Shown here: piece by piece, positions 51,701-60,875 of the stretch
Numbering within the stretch: position 1 is the stretch's first letter
Layout: each line of letters begins with the position of its first letter
NCBI RefSeq assembly: GCF_030407495.1
Contig: NZ_JASDDG010000001.1
Location: 62,001-126,000 of the forward strand
Direction of reading: 5' to 3'
Origin: Arthrobacter sp. APC 3897
Lineage (GTDB): Bacteria > Actinomycetota > Actinomycetes > Actinomycetales > Micrococcaceae
DNA length: 64,000 nucleotides
The notes under the pieces: model-generated
The model's database searches: none
Told to the model about the DNA's origin: nothing
What the model saw: only the letters and a program-made list of their open reading frames with translations
Program-made: the position numbers and the translations under genes

Positions 51701-54700
51701 GGTGTTGGCGGAGAGGCCGGCGGCGACAACTATTCCTTCACAGCGGTGGACGGCGAGCTTGTCACTTTCCGCTATACGCTTGCCACCCGCGAACTGGAGA
51801 TTGTGCTGGCCGATCCGCCGGTTGCCGGTTCGGGTGAGCTGCGTGCCCACTGGGTGAGCGCGGAGACAATCGCCTGGCCGGTGTCCCTGCTGGGCGAAAC
51901 GGATCCGGCGGAGGCGAGCTGGACGCTGCACCACTCAGCAGAGGCCGGCATCGCACCGGATGCGGCAGCTCCGGCAGGTGTATCCGGCGGCGGGAGCGTG
52001 AAGCTGCGCTATGACCCGTCAGGACTCTCCGCCGGGGAAAAGGCTGCCTTTCCCGCGTTGGCCTCATACGCGGCCCTGCGCCCGGAAGGCCTGAACCGCG
52101 CGGCGGTGCAGAGTCTTCTGACTGAACAGCTGCAGGTTTCCCGGTCGGACGGCAGCGGGCTTCAGGCCCTCACCGGTGTCCAGATTCCCGGTGTGCTGGA
52201 CGACCTGTATGCCGAGAACCTGGACTCCGCTGCGCTGGGGATCAGCTGGCAGTCCGATGTTCCCACCCTGCGGCTGTGGGCACCCACCGCCCGCGATGTT
52301 TCGCTGGAAGTCTTTTCCGGCGGCGGGTCCGGTGCGCCGGCAGTGCTTCCCGCTGAGTGGAACGCCTTCAGCGGAACCTGGTCGGTGACGGACCCGGCCA
52401 TTTCCGAGGGAACCCAATACCGTTGGTCGGTGCGTGTCTACGCGCCCTCAACCGGCGCCGTCGAAACCAACTCGGTGACCGACCCGTACTCCGTGGGCCT
52501 CACGCGAAACTCGGAACGCTCCGTGGTGATCAACCTCGACGCCGACCGCTGGAAACCGCAGCTCTGGGAAGACACCCCGGCCCCCATCGTCAACAAGCCG
52601 GCCGACCGCTCCATCTACGAGCTGCACGTGCGTGACTTCTCGGCCGGTGACCCGGCGGTTCCGGCCGAAGAGCGCGGAACCTACCGCGCCTTCACCAGAG
52701 AGGGCGCCGGAACGCTGCAGCTGCGCCAGCTCGCGCAGGCAGGCATCAATACGGTGCACCTGCTGCCCACCTTCGATATAGCCTCCATTGACGAGGACCC
52801 GCAGGCCCGCCGGGAGCCGGAGTGTGACCTCGCAGGCTACGGACCGGATTCTCCGGAACAGCAGGCCTGCATTGCTGCATCAGCGGACGCCGATGCTTTC
52901 AACTGGGGTTACGATCCGCTGCACTACTCGGTGCCGGAAGGCTCCTACGCCGTTGACCCGAACGGCGGGGAGAGGGTTTCCGAGTTCAGGGAAATGGTGG
53001 GTGCCCTGCACGCCACCGGGCTGCAGGTGGTGCTCGACCAGGTCTTCAACCACACGGCTGAGGCCGGCCAGGGCGCCAAGAGCGTGCTGGACCGCGTGGT
53101 GCCCGGGTACTACCACCGGCTGAACGCGGCCGGCAGCGTGGAAACCTCCACCTGCTGCCAGAATGTAGCCACCGAGCACGCGGCAGCCGAAAAGCTGATG
53201 GTGGACTCCACGGTGCTCTGGGCCAGGGCCTACAAGGTGGACGGCTTTCGCTTTGACCTGATGGGACACCATTCCAAGGCCAACATGCTTGCGGTCCGCG
53301 CAGCCCTGGATGAGCTGACGCCCGCCGCGGACGGCGTCGACGGGAAGGCCGTCTACCTGTACGGAGAGGGCTGGAACTTCGGCGAGGTGGCCGACAACGC
53401 CCTGTTTGAACAGGCTACCCAGGGAAACCTCGCGGGAACCGGTATTGGCACCTTTAATGACCGGCTGCGCGATGCCGTGCACGGCGGCAGCCCGGTGGAT
53501 GCCGGAACCACGTTTGTTCAGGGGTACGGCACCGGCCTGGCCACCGACCCCAACGGGGATGCGATCAACGGATCCCCCGGGGAGGCCGCCGCGGCGCTGG
53601 CGCGGCACACCGACCTGGTGAAGCTTGGCCTGGCCGGCAACCTCAAGGAATATTCCCTGACGACGGCGGACGGCAGCGTGAAACGCGGAGATGCGCTGGA
53701 TTACAACGGCCAGGCGGCGGGATACTCCGACGAGCCGCAGGAGACCATCAACTATGTGGATGCCCACGACAACGAGACGCTCTATGACCTGGGGGTGCTG
53801 AAGCTGCCGGTCCGGACGCCGATGGCGGACCGGGTACGAATGAACACCCTGTCGCTGGCCACCGCAGCCCTCTCGCAGTCGCCGTCGTTCTGGCACGCGG
53901 GAACCGAGCTGCTGCGTTCCAAATCGCTGGACCGCAACAGCTATAACTCCGGAGACTGGTTCAACCGCATTGACTGGACCGGCACCGAATCAACCTTCGG
54001 ATCCGGCCTTCCGCCGGCGGCCGACAACGAGGAGAAGTGGCCGATCATGGGCCCCCTGCTCGCCGATCCGGCCCTTACCCCCACCGCGGCGGACATCGCC
54101 TCGGCGGAGGCCGGAGCACTGGACCTGCTGCGGCTGCGGTCCGGCGTTGAACTGCTGCGGCTGGGCTCCGCCGACCTCATCGGGCAGAAGGTGTCCTTTC
54201 CCGGCGGAGGCCCGGAGGCTGCCCCCGGCCTCATTGTGATGAGTATCGATGATCTGGCGGGTCCGGACGCCGACCCCGCCCTTGACGGCGCACTGGTGGT
54301 CTTCAACGCAGCCCCGGAAGCTGCCAAGCAGACGGTCCCGGAACTTGCCGGCCGCGGCTATGCACTCTCTCAGGTCCAGCAGGAGGGAGCGGATCCCGTG
54401 GTGAGGCAAAGCAGCTGGACGGCAGCAACGGGAACGGTCAGCGTGCCGGGCCGTACCGTTGCGGTGTTCCTGGATCCCCAGGGTGAAGTGCCCGGCGGGC
54501 CCGGAAATCCCGGTCCGGGCGATCCTGGTCCGGCCGATCCCGAACCCGCCGAACCCTCCGTGACGCTCAGCACGGGAACAGTACGGCCCGGCGACACCAT
54601 CACGGCTGAGGGCACAGGCTTCGGCGCGGGAGAGACGGTACAGGTCTGGATCGAGTCGACACCGAAGCTGCTGGGCGCCCGGACGGCGGATGCTGACGGG

Positions 54701-54928
54701 TCGGTTGCTGTGCAGGTCACCATTCCCGCCGACACCGAACTTGGATCCCACTCCATCCGCATGAGGGGGCTGGCTTCCGGCCTGGATGCGGGTGCTGAAC
54801 TTAAGGTGGTCGGTCCGCTGGCAGACACCGGCGCTAACCTCCGGCTGGTCTGGCTGGGCCTGTCGCTGCTCGCCCTCGGTGCGGCCCTGATGGGGCCGCG
54901 GGCGTGGAGGCTGGTGAGGCGCGGCTAG
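48734..54928 (+). CDS. secreted, cell-wall-anchored bifunctional alpha-amylase/pullulanase
   Basis: 2064 residues (ATG 48734; a GTG at 48737 is equally near GGGAG). Signal peptide ends near REAAA. Order: X25-like module (~40-135, FALTGSLQSELGC); GH13 alpha-amylase (~155-700) with D415 (GFRIDTVKH), E449 (MFGEVYD) and D519 (GNHDMGR); two more X25-like modules (VPGSHNSEMGC, APGSYQSEIGC); pullulanase N-terminal and CBM48-like domains (LRLWAPTARDVSLEVF); GH13 pullulanase (~1290-1850) with YELHVRDFS, FNWGYDP, D1508 (GFRFDLMGHH), E1545 (LYGEGWNF) and D1679 (DAHDNE); a Pro/Gly linker and Ig-like domain; sorting signal LADTG (2029-2033), hydrophobic helix, RLVRRG. It would degrade starch, glycogen or pullulan at the cell surface, cutting alpha-1,4 and alpha-1,6 bonds. 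Confidence 0.93.
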   Translation: MVTRDTRTRGWIAQGMIAALAIAGLTVLPVREAAADEGRTFALTGSLQSELGCAADWDPACGDTELAPTDVPGVYAAEFTLPAGSYEYKVSVNDAWDEAYGLDGGGDNIPLSVAGSSRIRFVFDDNTHRAGLTPLDLRDAYSADDDGLTAPPVRQAGADNVFYFVMTDRFENGDPANDTGGVTGDRLATGYDPASTGFYNGGDIAGLRSQLDYIHDLGTTAIWLTPSFKNKPVQGSGADASAGYHGYWITDFTQIDPHLGTNAELEALIAEAHAKGMKVYFDIITNHTADVISYQGGQYSYIDKETAPYRDAAGMVFDPADYAGTGDFPELDPATSFPYVPVVADAEKDVKVPAWLNDPAVYHNRGDSTFEGESTTFGDFSGLDDLMTEDPAVVDGFADVYNRWIDLGIDGFRIDTVKHVNFEFWEEWTTQVKDYAASVGKPDFFMFGEVYDADPKKTSPYVRSTDMDSVLDFTFQSQAVGYASGNSARGLANLFAGDDYYTTPHSSATALPTFLGNHDMGRVGYFLQNTDNALQRDVLAHELMFLTRGQPVVYYGDEQGFAGAGQGNDRAARQSMFASRVSEYTDQLLITGGQAGSRDRFDKAAPLYTSIAGLAALREAHPALSAGAQIERYADDGPGVYAFSRVDQTEKTEYLVAVNNSAQAKTVSVPTLTGQAAFTPVYGTESAVQSDAGGVASVTVPALGSAVWKAGTTVTVPAAPEAITVSVPSAGAGISGASAVEADVPDSTWHQTSFAWREVGSTEWTNLGTAETTAPRVFHDVDALPAGTLLEYRAVTTDAAGGHAAASTYASVGNAVTTVVVEPGEPEINLVTVPGSHNSEMGCAGDWTPACEAAKLTKRADGIYSGTFDLPAGDYEYKVAINGSWDLSYGANGAVDGPNIAYTAPGGPVTFYFDPVTHQVQNTAQGPVITAPGSYQSEIGCPEDWQPDCLASWLQDGDGDGVYEWSSDRIPAGSYEVKAAHGLSWDENYGVGGEAGGDNYSFTAVDGELVTFRYTLATRELEIVLADPPVAGSGELRAHWVSAETIAWPVSLLGETDPAEASWTLHHSAEAGIAPDAAAPAGVSGGGSVKLRYDPSGLSAGEKAAFPALASYAALRPEGLNRAAVQSLLTEQLQVSRSDGSGLQALTGVQIPGVLDDLYAENLDSAALGISWQSDVPTLRLWAPTARDVSLEVFSGGGSGAPAVLPAEWNAFSGTWSVTDPAISEGTQYRWSVRVYAPSTGAVETNSVTDPYSVGLTRNSERSVVINLDADRWKPQLWEDTPAPIVNKPADRSIYELHVRDFSAGDPAVPAEERGTYRAFTREGAGTLQLRQLAQAGINTVHLLPTFDIASIDEDPQARREPECDLAGYGPDSPEQQACIAASADADAFNWGYDPLHYSVPEGSYAVDPNGGERVSEFREMVGALHATGLQVVLDQVFNHTAEAGQGAKSVLDRVVPGYYHRLNAAGSVETSTCCQNVATEHAAAEKLMVDSTVLWARAYKVDGFRFDLMGHHSKANMLAVRAALDELTPAADGVDGKAVYLYGEGWNFGEVADNALFEQATQGNLAGTGIGTFNDRLRDAVHGGSPVDAGTTFVQGYGTGLATDPNGDAINGSPGEAAAALARHTDLVKLGLAGNLKEYSLTTADGSVKRGDALDYNGQAAGYSDEPQETINYVDAHDNETLYDLGVLKLPVRTPMADRVRMNTLSLATAALSQSPSFWHAGTELLRSKSLDRNSYNSGDWFNRIDWTGTESTFGSGLPPAADNEEKWPIMGPLLADPALTPTAADIASAEAGALDLLRLRSGVELLRLGSADLIGQKVSFPGGGPEAAPGLIVMSIDDLAGPDADPALDGALVVFNAAPEAAKQTVPELAGRGYALSQVQQEGADPVVRQSSWTAATGTVSVPGRTVAVFLDPQGEVPGGPGNPGPGDPGPADPEPAEPSVTLSTGTVRPGDTITAEGTGFGAGETVQVWIESTPKLLGARTADADGSVAVQVTIPADTELGSHSIRMRGLASGLDAGAELKVVGPLADTGANLRLVWLGLSLLALGAALMGPRAWRLVRRG

Positions 54929-56106
54929 CGGCGGGTGCTGACCGTCACCGTGAACTTGGGATTGCGGGCCACTTCCCGGGTGGGTCCCACCAGCCGCGCC
55001 AAAGCGGACTTGTAGGTCAGGTGGCTGTTCCAAACCGTCCAGAGCTCGCCCCCCGGAGCCAGCACACGCCCGGCATCGGCAAACAGCTTCAGTGCAATGC
55101 CGGCATGAACGCTGGCACCGATATGGAACGGCGGGTTCAGCACGATCAGCTCCGCCGAACGGTCCGGATGCCCGGCCAGGGCGTCGCCGCGCCGCACCTG
55201 CACCCGGTCCGTGACGCCGTTGGCGGCCATGGTGGCGGCTGCGGAAGCAACCGCAGCCGCTGACTGGTCAGTGGCGATGACCCGCAGGTCCGGCCGGGTC
55301 AGCGCCAGGTAGGCGGCGATGGCCCCGGTTCCGCAGCCAAGGTCCACCGCGGTCTGTGCCTGCCGGGCGCCGGCAAGGTGCGGCAGCAGGAACCGGGTGC
55401 CAATGTCCAGCGCCGCACCGGCAAACGCTGCGCCGTGGGCCCGCAGCTCCAGCGGGGCCGGGAGCCCGACGTCGTGCCGCCGGGCCAGCGGAAAACGGTT
55501 CGCCGGCTGTTCCGCGGCCGGCAGCGGACCGCACACCGTCAGGACCCGGGACTTCTGCCGCGCCAGGCCGGCCGCCACCGAGCCGAACCAGCGCTCCAGC
55601 ACGCTGTTCATCGCCATGGTCATGTGCTTGAGCCGGCCGCCCGCGTACACCGCCACATCGGGTGCGGCGTGCGCGGCGATGAGTGCGGCAATCTCCTCCA
55701 GGGCGTCCAGCGAGCGCGGCAGGCGCAGCAGCACCGTCCGCGCCCCTGACAGCAGTTCAGCATCCAGCGGCAGGGGCCGGTAAGCATCCGCCAGGCCGGC
55801 GGCCCGGGCGTTGCGCCCCAGCGCCAGCTCCCCCGAGTACGGGTCCTGATGAACCCGCAGGCCGCGCACACCGTGCAGGGCGGCAGCACCGAGCGTGAGT
55901 GCACCGTATGCGTCCCCGATGACGACGACGCCGCTTCCGTTGCCGCGCAGCCGTTCCGCCGCTGTGTCCAGGATCAGACGGTCGGCGGCGTCGTGGGCCT
56001 GGAGGTTCTCAGCCTCGACATCGGGCTGCCGGCTCAGCGACTCGAAGGAAAAAGCCGCTTCTCCGGGGAGGCGCCGGGCAGGGTCATGCGTCACAGGTCG
56101 ATCCAT
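54925..56106 (-). CDS. class I SAM methyltransferase, RsmC/RlmG-like
   Basis: 393 residues. Two tandem Rossmann-like halves as in RsmC/RlmG: a degenerate N-terminal half (VVVIGDAYGALTLGAAAL) and an active C-terminal half with the SAM motif AVDLGCGTGAIAAYLAL and the catalytic N324-PPF motif (VLNPPFHIG) used for exocyclic-amine methylation of guanine in rRNA. The exact rRNA site (G1207 of 16S or G1835 of 23S) is not decided by sequence. Its stop overlaps that of the amylopullulanase gene within the palindrome CTAG, and its start overlaps the upstream IMPACT gene by 16 nt. Confidence 0.88.
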   Translation of the reverse strand: MDRPVTHDPARRLPGEAAFSFESLSRQPDVEAENLQAHDAADRLILDTAAERLRGNGSGVVVIGDAYGALTLGAAALHGVRGLRVHQDPYSGELALGRNARAAGLADAYRPLPLDAELLSGARTVLLRLPRSLDALEEIAALIAAHAAPDVAVYAGGRLKHMTMAMNSVLERWFGSVAAGLARQKSRVLTVCGPLPAAEQPANRFPLARRHDVGLPAPLELRAHGAAFAGAALDIGTRFLLPHLAGARQAQTAVDLGCGTGAIAAYLALTRPDLRVIATDQSAAAVASAAATMAANGVTDRVQVRRGDALAGHPDRSAELIVLNPPFHIGASVHAGIALKLFADAGRVLAPGGELWTVWNSHLTYKSALARLVGPTREVARNPKFTVTVSTRR

Positions 56107-56765
56107 TCTGTTCTCAGGTGTTCGGGGGTGCTGCCGCCGGCGGTGAAGGTGGCCAGGCGTTCGGAAAAGAGATCGATACTGCCGGGAGTGTCCGGCAGCG
56201 CCACGGTGATGGTGGCTCCCAGCGCCCCGTAGTCCGTGCCGGTGACGCTGATGCCGGCGTTGCGCAGGTCATTTTCAAGCCGGCCTGCCTCGGCATGTCC
56301 GGCGGGCACTGCGTAGAGCTGCATGCGGCGCCGGCGGAGCAGCGGAGCGGTTGCCAGCGCGGAGGAAACCGACTCGGAGTAGGCGCGGATCAGGCCCCCG
56401 GCGCCCAGCAGGATTCCGCCGAAGTATCGCACCGTCACCGCTGTGATGTCGCTCAGGTCCGTGGCGCCGTCAAATGTCTCGCGCTTTGTCAGGGCTTCCA
56501 GCATCGGCAGGCCGGCGGTGCCGGAGGGTTCGCCGTCGTCGTTGGAACGCTGGATTTCGCGTCCGGGACCGAGCACAAACGCACTGCAGTGGTGCCGGGC
56601 GTCATGGAACTCGCGGCGCAGCTCCGCGACCAGTGCGCGGGCCTGTTCCTCGGTTTCGGTGCGGCGGAGCACCGTGATGAAACGTGAGCGCCTGATCTCG
56701 AGTTCGGAACGGTGTTCCCCGGCGATGGTGGTGTAGCGCCCCGCCGCCGCGTCGATGTCACTCAC
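56091..56765 (-). CDS. IMPACT/YigZ family protein
   Basis: 224 residues. N-terminal UPF0029/Impact domain (SRFITVLRRTETEEQARALVAELRREFHDARHHCSAFVLG, NDDGEPSGTAGLPML, VRYFGGILLGAGGLIRAYSESV) and a C-terminal DUF1949-like domain. The family contacts ribosomes or elongation factors and is linked to translational stress in eukaryotes; its bacterial function is unclear. It is the promoter-proximal gene of a two-gene operon with the methyltransferase (16-nt overlap), which fits a ribosome-related role, and is divergent from coaE. Confidence 0.92.
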   Translation of the reverse strand: MSDIDAAAGRYTTIAGEHRSELEIRRSRFITVLRRTETEEQARALVAELRREFHDARHHCSAFVLGPGREIQRSNDDGEPSGTAGLPMLEALTKRETFDGATDLSDITAVTVRYFGGILLGAGGLIRAYSESVSSALATAPLLRRRRMQLYAVPAGHAEAGRLENDLRNAGISVTGTDYGALGATITVALPDTPGSIDLFSERLATFTAGGSTPEHLRTEWIDL

Positions 56766-56826
56766 CTCTTCAGTTTAGGCGCTGTTCGGGCGCCGGCCGC
56801 CGTCCGCGTCCGGCGTCGGCGCACGA

Positions 56827-56832
56827 TAGCCT
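56827..56832 (+). promoter_or_regulatory. -10 element of leaderless coaE promoter
   Basis: TAGCCT ends 6 nt before the coaE ATG with no Shine-Dalgarno between; -35 not recognisable. Confidence 0.55.
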
Positions 56833-56838
56833 GAGTCC

Positions 56839-57459
56839 ATGCTGAGAGTAGGACTGACCGGCGGGATCGCCGCGGGAAAATCATTGGCCGCCCGTACGCT
56901 CCGGGATCTTGGGGCCCTGGTCATCGATGCCGATGCCCTGGCGCGCGAAGTGGTGGAGCCGGGTACGGAAGGGCTCGCCGCCGTCGTCGACGCCTTTGGG
57001 CCGGGCATCCTCGACGGCGAAGGCCGGCTGGACCGGCCGGCGCTGGCGGCAGTGGTCTTCTCCGACGAGGCCAGGCGGGAGACCCTGAACGGCATTGTCC
57101 ATCCCGCAGTGCGCGCCCGGGCGGCGGAACTGGAACAGGCCGCGGCTCCGGAAACCATCGTGGTTCACGACATGCCGCTGCTGGTGGAAACCGGGCAGCA
57201 CCGGAACTTCGACTTTGTCCTGGTGGTTGACGCGCCGGAGGAGGAACGGATCCGGCGGATGGCAGCAGACCGCGGCATGAGCGAAGACGCGGCGCGGGCA
57301 CGGATCGCAGCGCAGGCTTCGGCGGCGGAACGGGCAGCGGCGGCCGACGTCGTCCTCACCAATGACAGTACTGCCGGTGAGCTCGTAAAGGCGGTGCGGC
57401 AGTTGTGGGAAACCCGGCTGGTGCCGCTGAACGAGGAGCTGCTCCGGGCCGCGCAGTGA
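56839..57459 (+). CDS. coaE: dephospho-CoA kinase
   Basis: 206 residues. P-loop kinase that phosphorylates dephospho-CoA at the ribose 3' position, the last step of CoA synthesis. Walker A is LTGGIAAGKS (7-16), followed by the CoaE blocks VIDADALAREVVEPG, LDRPALAAVVFSDEARRETLNGIVHPAVR, and the lid VHDMPLLVETG. It is of standard length without the extra C-terminal GrpB domain found in some actinobacterial CoaE. A leaderless-type -10 precedes it. uvrB follows 91 nt later with its own signal. Confidence 0.95.
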   Translation: MLRVGLTGGIAAGKSLAARTLRDLGALVIDADALAREVVEPGTEGLAAVVDAFGPGILDGEGRLDRPALAAVVFSDEARRETLNGIVHPAVRARAAELEQAAAPETIVVHDMPLLVETGQHRNFDFVLVVDAPEEERIRRMAADRGMSEDAARARIAAQASAAERAAAADVVLTNDSTAGELVKAVRQLWETRLVPLNEELLRAAQ

Positions 57460-57538
57460 CCTTCTCCGGGCCGGCGGATACTGTTCAGCCCTGAGCTAAC
57501 CGCGCGCACTGCGGACGCATCCTGACCTCGGTGCGGAG

Positions 57539-57544
57539 TAGCTT
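57539..57544 (+). promoter_or_regulatory. -10 element upstream of uvrB
   Basis: TAGCTT ends 6 nt before the ATG at 57551, consistent with a leaderless start; a GGAG 12 nt upstream leaves conventional initiation possible. No LexA-type palindrome is visible. Confidence 0.45.
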
Positions 57545-57550
57545 TTAATC

Positions 57551-59641
57551 ATGAGTCTTGCGCAGGACATCAACAGAGTTGTCGCCCCCTTTGAAGTAAT
57601 CAGCGATTACTCGCCGGCGGGCGACCAGCCCACCGCCATCAGGGAACTCGCCGAGCGGATCAAGGCCGGCGAGAAGGACGTGGTCCTCCTCGGCGCCACC
57701 GGTACCGGTAAGAGCGCGACGGCGGCCTGGCTGGTGGAGCAGGTGCAGCGGCCCACGCTGATCATGGTGCAGAACAAAACCCTCGCGGCACAGCTGGCCA
57801 ACGAGTTCCGTGAACTGCTGCCCAACAACGCGGTGGAATACTTTGTCTCCTACTACGACTACTACCAGCCTGAAGCGTACGTTCCGCAGACTGACACCTT
57901 CATCGAGAAGGACTCCTCCATCAACGAGGAAGTGGAACGGCTGCGGCACTCGGCCACCAACGCGCTGCTGACCCGCCGCGACGTCATCGTGGTGGCCACC
58001 GTGTCCTGCATTTACGGCCTGGGAACGCCTGAAGAGTACATCGAAGCCATGGTGACGCTGCGCAAGGGTCAGCAGATGAACCGCGATGACCTGCTGCGCC
58101 GCTTCGTCAACATGCAGTACGCCCGCAATGACATGGACTTCCACCGCGGCACCTTCCGGGTCCGCGGCGACACCGTCGAGATCATTCCGATGTACGAGGA
58201 AAACGCCCTGCGGATCGAATTCTTCGGCGACGAGATCGAGAACATTTACACCCTCCACCCGCTCACGGGTGACGTGATCCGCGAGGAAACGGAAATGTAC
58301 GTCTTTCCGGCATCGCACTACGTGGCCGGAGAAGACCGCATGCAGCGCGCCATCCGCCAGATCGAGGACGAGCTGCAGGTGCGGCTGGCCGAACTCGAAT
58401 CGCAGAACAAGCTGGTGGAAGCCCAGCGGCTGCGGATGCGCACCACGTATGACCTGGAAATGATGCAGCAGATGGGTTTCTGCAACGGCATCGAGAACTA
58501 CTCCCGGCACATTGACGGACGCGGTCCGGGTACCGCCCCGCACTGCCTGCTGGACTACTTCCCCGATGACTTCCTGCTGGTGGTGGATGAATCGCACGTG
58601 ACCATCCCGCAGATCGGCGCCATGTACGAGGGGGACATGTCCCGCAAGCGGACCCTCGTTGACCACGGCTTCCGGCTCCCGTCGGCCATGGACAACCGGC
58701 CGCTGAAGTGGGACGAGTTCCTGGAACGGATTGGCCAGACCGTGTACATGTCCGCCACACCGGGCAAGTACGAGCTGTCCAAGTCGGACGGGTTTGTCGA
58801 GCAGATTATCCGTCCCACGGGTCTGGTGGATCCGCAGGTGATCGTGAAGCCGAGCAAGGGCCAGATCGATGACCTGCTGGGTGAGATCCGCACCCGGACT
58901 GAGCGCAACGAGCGCGTGCTGGTCACCACGCTGACCAAGCGGATGGCCGAGGACCTCACCGGTTACCTGATGGAGCACGGCGTCAAAGTGGAATACCTGC
59001 ACTCCGACGTCGACACCCTGCGCCGCGTGGAACTGCTGCGCGAACTGCGGATGGGTACTTTCGACGTACTGGTGGGCATCAACCTGCTCCGTGAAGGTTT
59101 GGACCTTCCCGAGGTGTCACTGGTGTCCATCCTCGATGCGGACAAGGAAGGCTTCCTCCGGTCCTCCACCTCGCTCATCCAGACCATTGGGCGTGCCGCC
59201 CGTAACGTCTCAGGTGAAGTTCATATGTACGCCGACCGGATCACCGATTCAATGGCCAAAGCCATTGATGAAACGAACCGCCGCCGTGCCATCCAGGTGA
59301 AGTACAACGAGGACCACGGGGTGGATCCCCAGCCGCTGCGCAAGAAGATTGCTGACATCACGGACTCCCTCGCCCGTGAGGATGCCGATACCAGGGCGCT
59401 GCTGGCCGAGGCGGCGGACAAGAAGAACCGCAAGACCACCGGCAAGGGCAAGGGCGGCATCCGAAAGGACGGTTTGGCTGCCGCCCCCGCGGAGGACCTG
59501 GCCGGACTGATCGCCTCCATGACCGAGCAAATGCACGCTGCCGCCGCGGAACTGCAGTTTGAACTGGCGGCACGGCTTCGCGACGAAGTAGGCGACCTGA
59601 AGAAGGAACTGCGGCAGATGCAGAACGCCGGCCACGCCTAA
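57551..59641 (+). CDS. uvrB: excinuclease ABC subunit B
   Basis: 696 residues. DNA-damage verification helicase of nucleotide excision repair, loaded by UvrA and handing over to UvrC. Walker A is LGATGTGKS (Ser in place of the usual Thr), the beta-hairpin that probes the damage is [10 protein letters not shown], later helicase motifs include [17 protein letters not shown] and TIGRAARN, and the C-terminal UVR motif ([23 protein letters not shown]) binds UvrC. There is a lysine/glycine-rich linker near residue 625-640. The stop overlaps that of the convergent pyruvyl-transferase-like gene by several bases. Confidence 0.97.
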   Translation: MSLAQDINRVVAPFEVISDYSPAGDQPTAIRELAERIKAGEKDVVLLGATGTGKSATAAWLVEQVQRPTLIMVQNKTLAAQLANEFRELLPNNAVEYFVSYYDYYQPEAYVPQTDTFIEKDSSINEEVERLRHSATNALLTRRDVIVVATVSCIYGLGTPEEYIEAMVTLRKGQQMNRDDLLRRFVNMQYARNDMDFHRGTFRVRGDTVEIIPMYEENALRIEFFGDEIENIYTLHPLTGDVIREETEMYVFPASHYVAGEDRMQRAIRQIEDELQVRLAELESQNKLVEAQRLRMRTTYDLEMMQQMGFCNGIENYSRHIDGRGPGTAPHCLLDYFPDDFLLVVDESHVTIPQIGAMYEGDMSRKRTLVDHGFRLPSAMDNRPLKWDEFLERIGQTVYMSATPGKYELSKSDGFVEQIIRPTGLVDPQVIVKPSKGQIDDLLGEIRTRTERNERVLVTTLTKRMAEDLTGYLMEHGVKVEYLHSDVDTLRRVELLRELRMGTFDVLVGINLLREGLDLPEVSLVSILDADKEGFLRSSTSLIQTIGRAARNVSGEVHMYADRITDSMAKAIDETNRRRAIQVKYNEDHGVDPQPLRKKIADITDSLAREDADTRALLAEAADKKNRKTTGKGKGGIRKDGLAAAPAEDLAGLIASMTEQMHAAAAELQFELAARLRDEVGDLKKELRQMQNAGHA

Positions 59642-60768
59642 AGGCCGCACGCCCGGGAAGGATAGATTTTCCGCGCTTCAGCCAGCTTCAACGCGGTGAG
59701 AGTGTCCGCCTTGGTGCGCAGCGTCTTCTTCCCGGAGGGAAAGTCCTCGGCCGGAGAAGCCCGGGTGTCAAGGGCCCAGCCGGTTCCCAGCCGGATCAGC
59801 GACTGGTGCTTAACGTCGTAGTAACCCTCGCGGGCGGCATAGGCGATCCCCGGTGATCCTGCTGCCGAGGCGAGCAAATGAAAGTGAAACCGGGTGGTGA
59901 GCCACTGCTGGTCCGGCCCCGCCGGAATACCTTCGTCCCACACCCGCGTGAAGGGAAAGAAGTTCTCTTCGGCAATCAAATCGGAAAGCTGGTCGTACGC
60001 GCGGCGGTCAATGCCCGGGATGGCTTCGAGATAGTTCACCTGCCTGCCCTCGGACAGGGCGGCCTTGATCTGGAGACGGACGGCAGCCACTATCTCATCG
60101 AACCGGTTCGCATCCATCATGTCGGCCTGGATGCAGACATTCGTGGCTGCCGGGCGTCTGACGGCCAGCCGGGCAGCCGGGCGCAGGCCGAGGAAGGCAT
60201 CATCGAGACCGGCGTTCAGTGAGTAAGCCCGGGCACTTTCCGCGTCGCGCACGGTTACGTGGTCAAAGCCGAGAAAGAGGTCGGCGGCTTCCCGCGGGGT
60301 GCCGATCAGAGGCATCAGTCCCTGCCCGGTTGCGTACAACCGGGCGCCGGTGAGCTCTTTGACGGCTTTCATGCCGCTGACCAGGGCCGTGTGGTGCGGC
60401 CACATCCCGTTGACGTACCCGCCGCCAAGCAGGTGCAGGGAGCTTGCCCGCCGAAGCCGCACCAGGCCCATGTCATAGCGGGGTGAACCAAGGTGCCGCA
60501 CCAGATGGGAGACCCGCGGGCCCGCCTCGCCGGGCGGAAGTCCGCCGGAGTCCCGGACGGCACGCCAGAGGGTGTCGGTGATGCGCAGCCCCGGGTGCAG
60601 CCCTTCGAACAACAGCGACGCCGCACCGGGGTTCGGGCAATCAAGCCACACAACGGCGTTGGGGGCGTTCACGGCCAGGAACCGGAGCCAGGCGGCAGTG
60701 ATGAACTCGTCGCCGAAATTGGGGTTACCGGCGGTGCTCACCAAATAGTGTTCAGGCTCAGTACTCAT
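59638..60768 (-). CDS. polysaccharide pyruvyl transferase family protein
   Basis: 376 residues from the ATG at 60768. GT-B-like fold with the family start [24 protein letters not shown] (compare NxGDE in CsaB/WcaK), [41 protein letters not shown] and [22 protein letters not shown] (RFH..L motif). Such enzymes move pyruvate from PEP to wall polysaccharides or exopolysaccharide, which can anchor S-layer proteins. No other polysaccharide genes are adjacent. The ATG is preceded at 7 nt by TACGTT and directly by GGAGG, too close for a normal ribosome site. Confidence 0.87.
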   Translation of the reverse strand: MSTEPEHYLVSTAGNPNFGDEFITAAWLRFLAVNAPNAVVWLDCPNPGAASLLFEGLHPGLRITDTLWRAVRDSGGLPPGEAGPRVSHLVRHLGSPRYDMGLVRLRRASSLHLLGGGYVNGMWPHHTALVSGMKAVKELTGARLYATGQGLMPLIGTPREAADLFLGFDHVTVRDAESARAYSLNAGLDDAFLGLRPAARLAVRRPAATNVCIQADMMDANRFDEIVAAVRLQIKAALSEGRQVNYLEAIPGIDRRAYDQLSDLIAEENFFPFTRVWDEGIPAGPDQQWLTTRFHFHLLASAAGSPGIAYAAREGYYDVKHQSLIRLGTGWALDTRASPAEDFPSGKKTLRTKADTLTALKLAEARKIYPSRACGL

Positions 60769-60775
60769 GCCTCCA

Positions 60776-60781
60776 AACGTA
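60776..60781 (-). promoter_or_regulatory. -10 element upstream of the pyruvyl-transferase-like gene
   Basis: TACGTT on the minus strand, 7 nt before the ATG; leaderless-type spacing. Confidence 0.45.
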
Positions 60782-60859
60782 GCGGCACCGGGGCCGCGAA
60801 CGCCGGATTGCCGCCGCCGATTCCGCAGATGACGCGGGTGCACCCGGCGGGTGCTGCGG

Positions 60860-60865
60860 TAGACT
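60860..60865 (+). promoter_or_regulatory. -10 element upstream of the manganese riboswitch
   Basis: TAGACT 10 nt before the first riboswitch stem, placing the transcript start near 60872. No convincing -35. Confidence 0.55.
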
Positions 60866-60875
60866 TCTTGGGCGG

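Noticed and set aside
57545-59002. Open frame antisense to uvrB
   Set aside because: Mirror of conserved uvrB codons, no start signal, no motifs.
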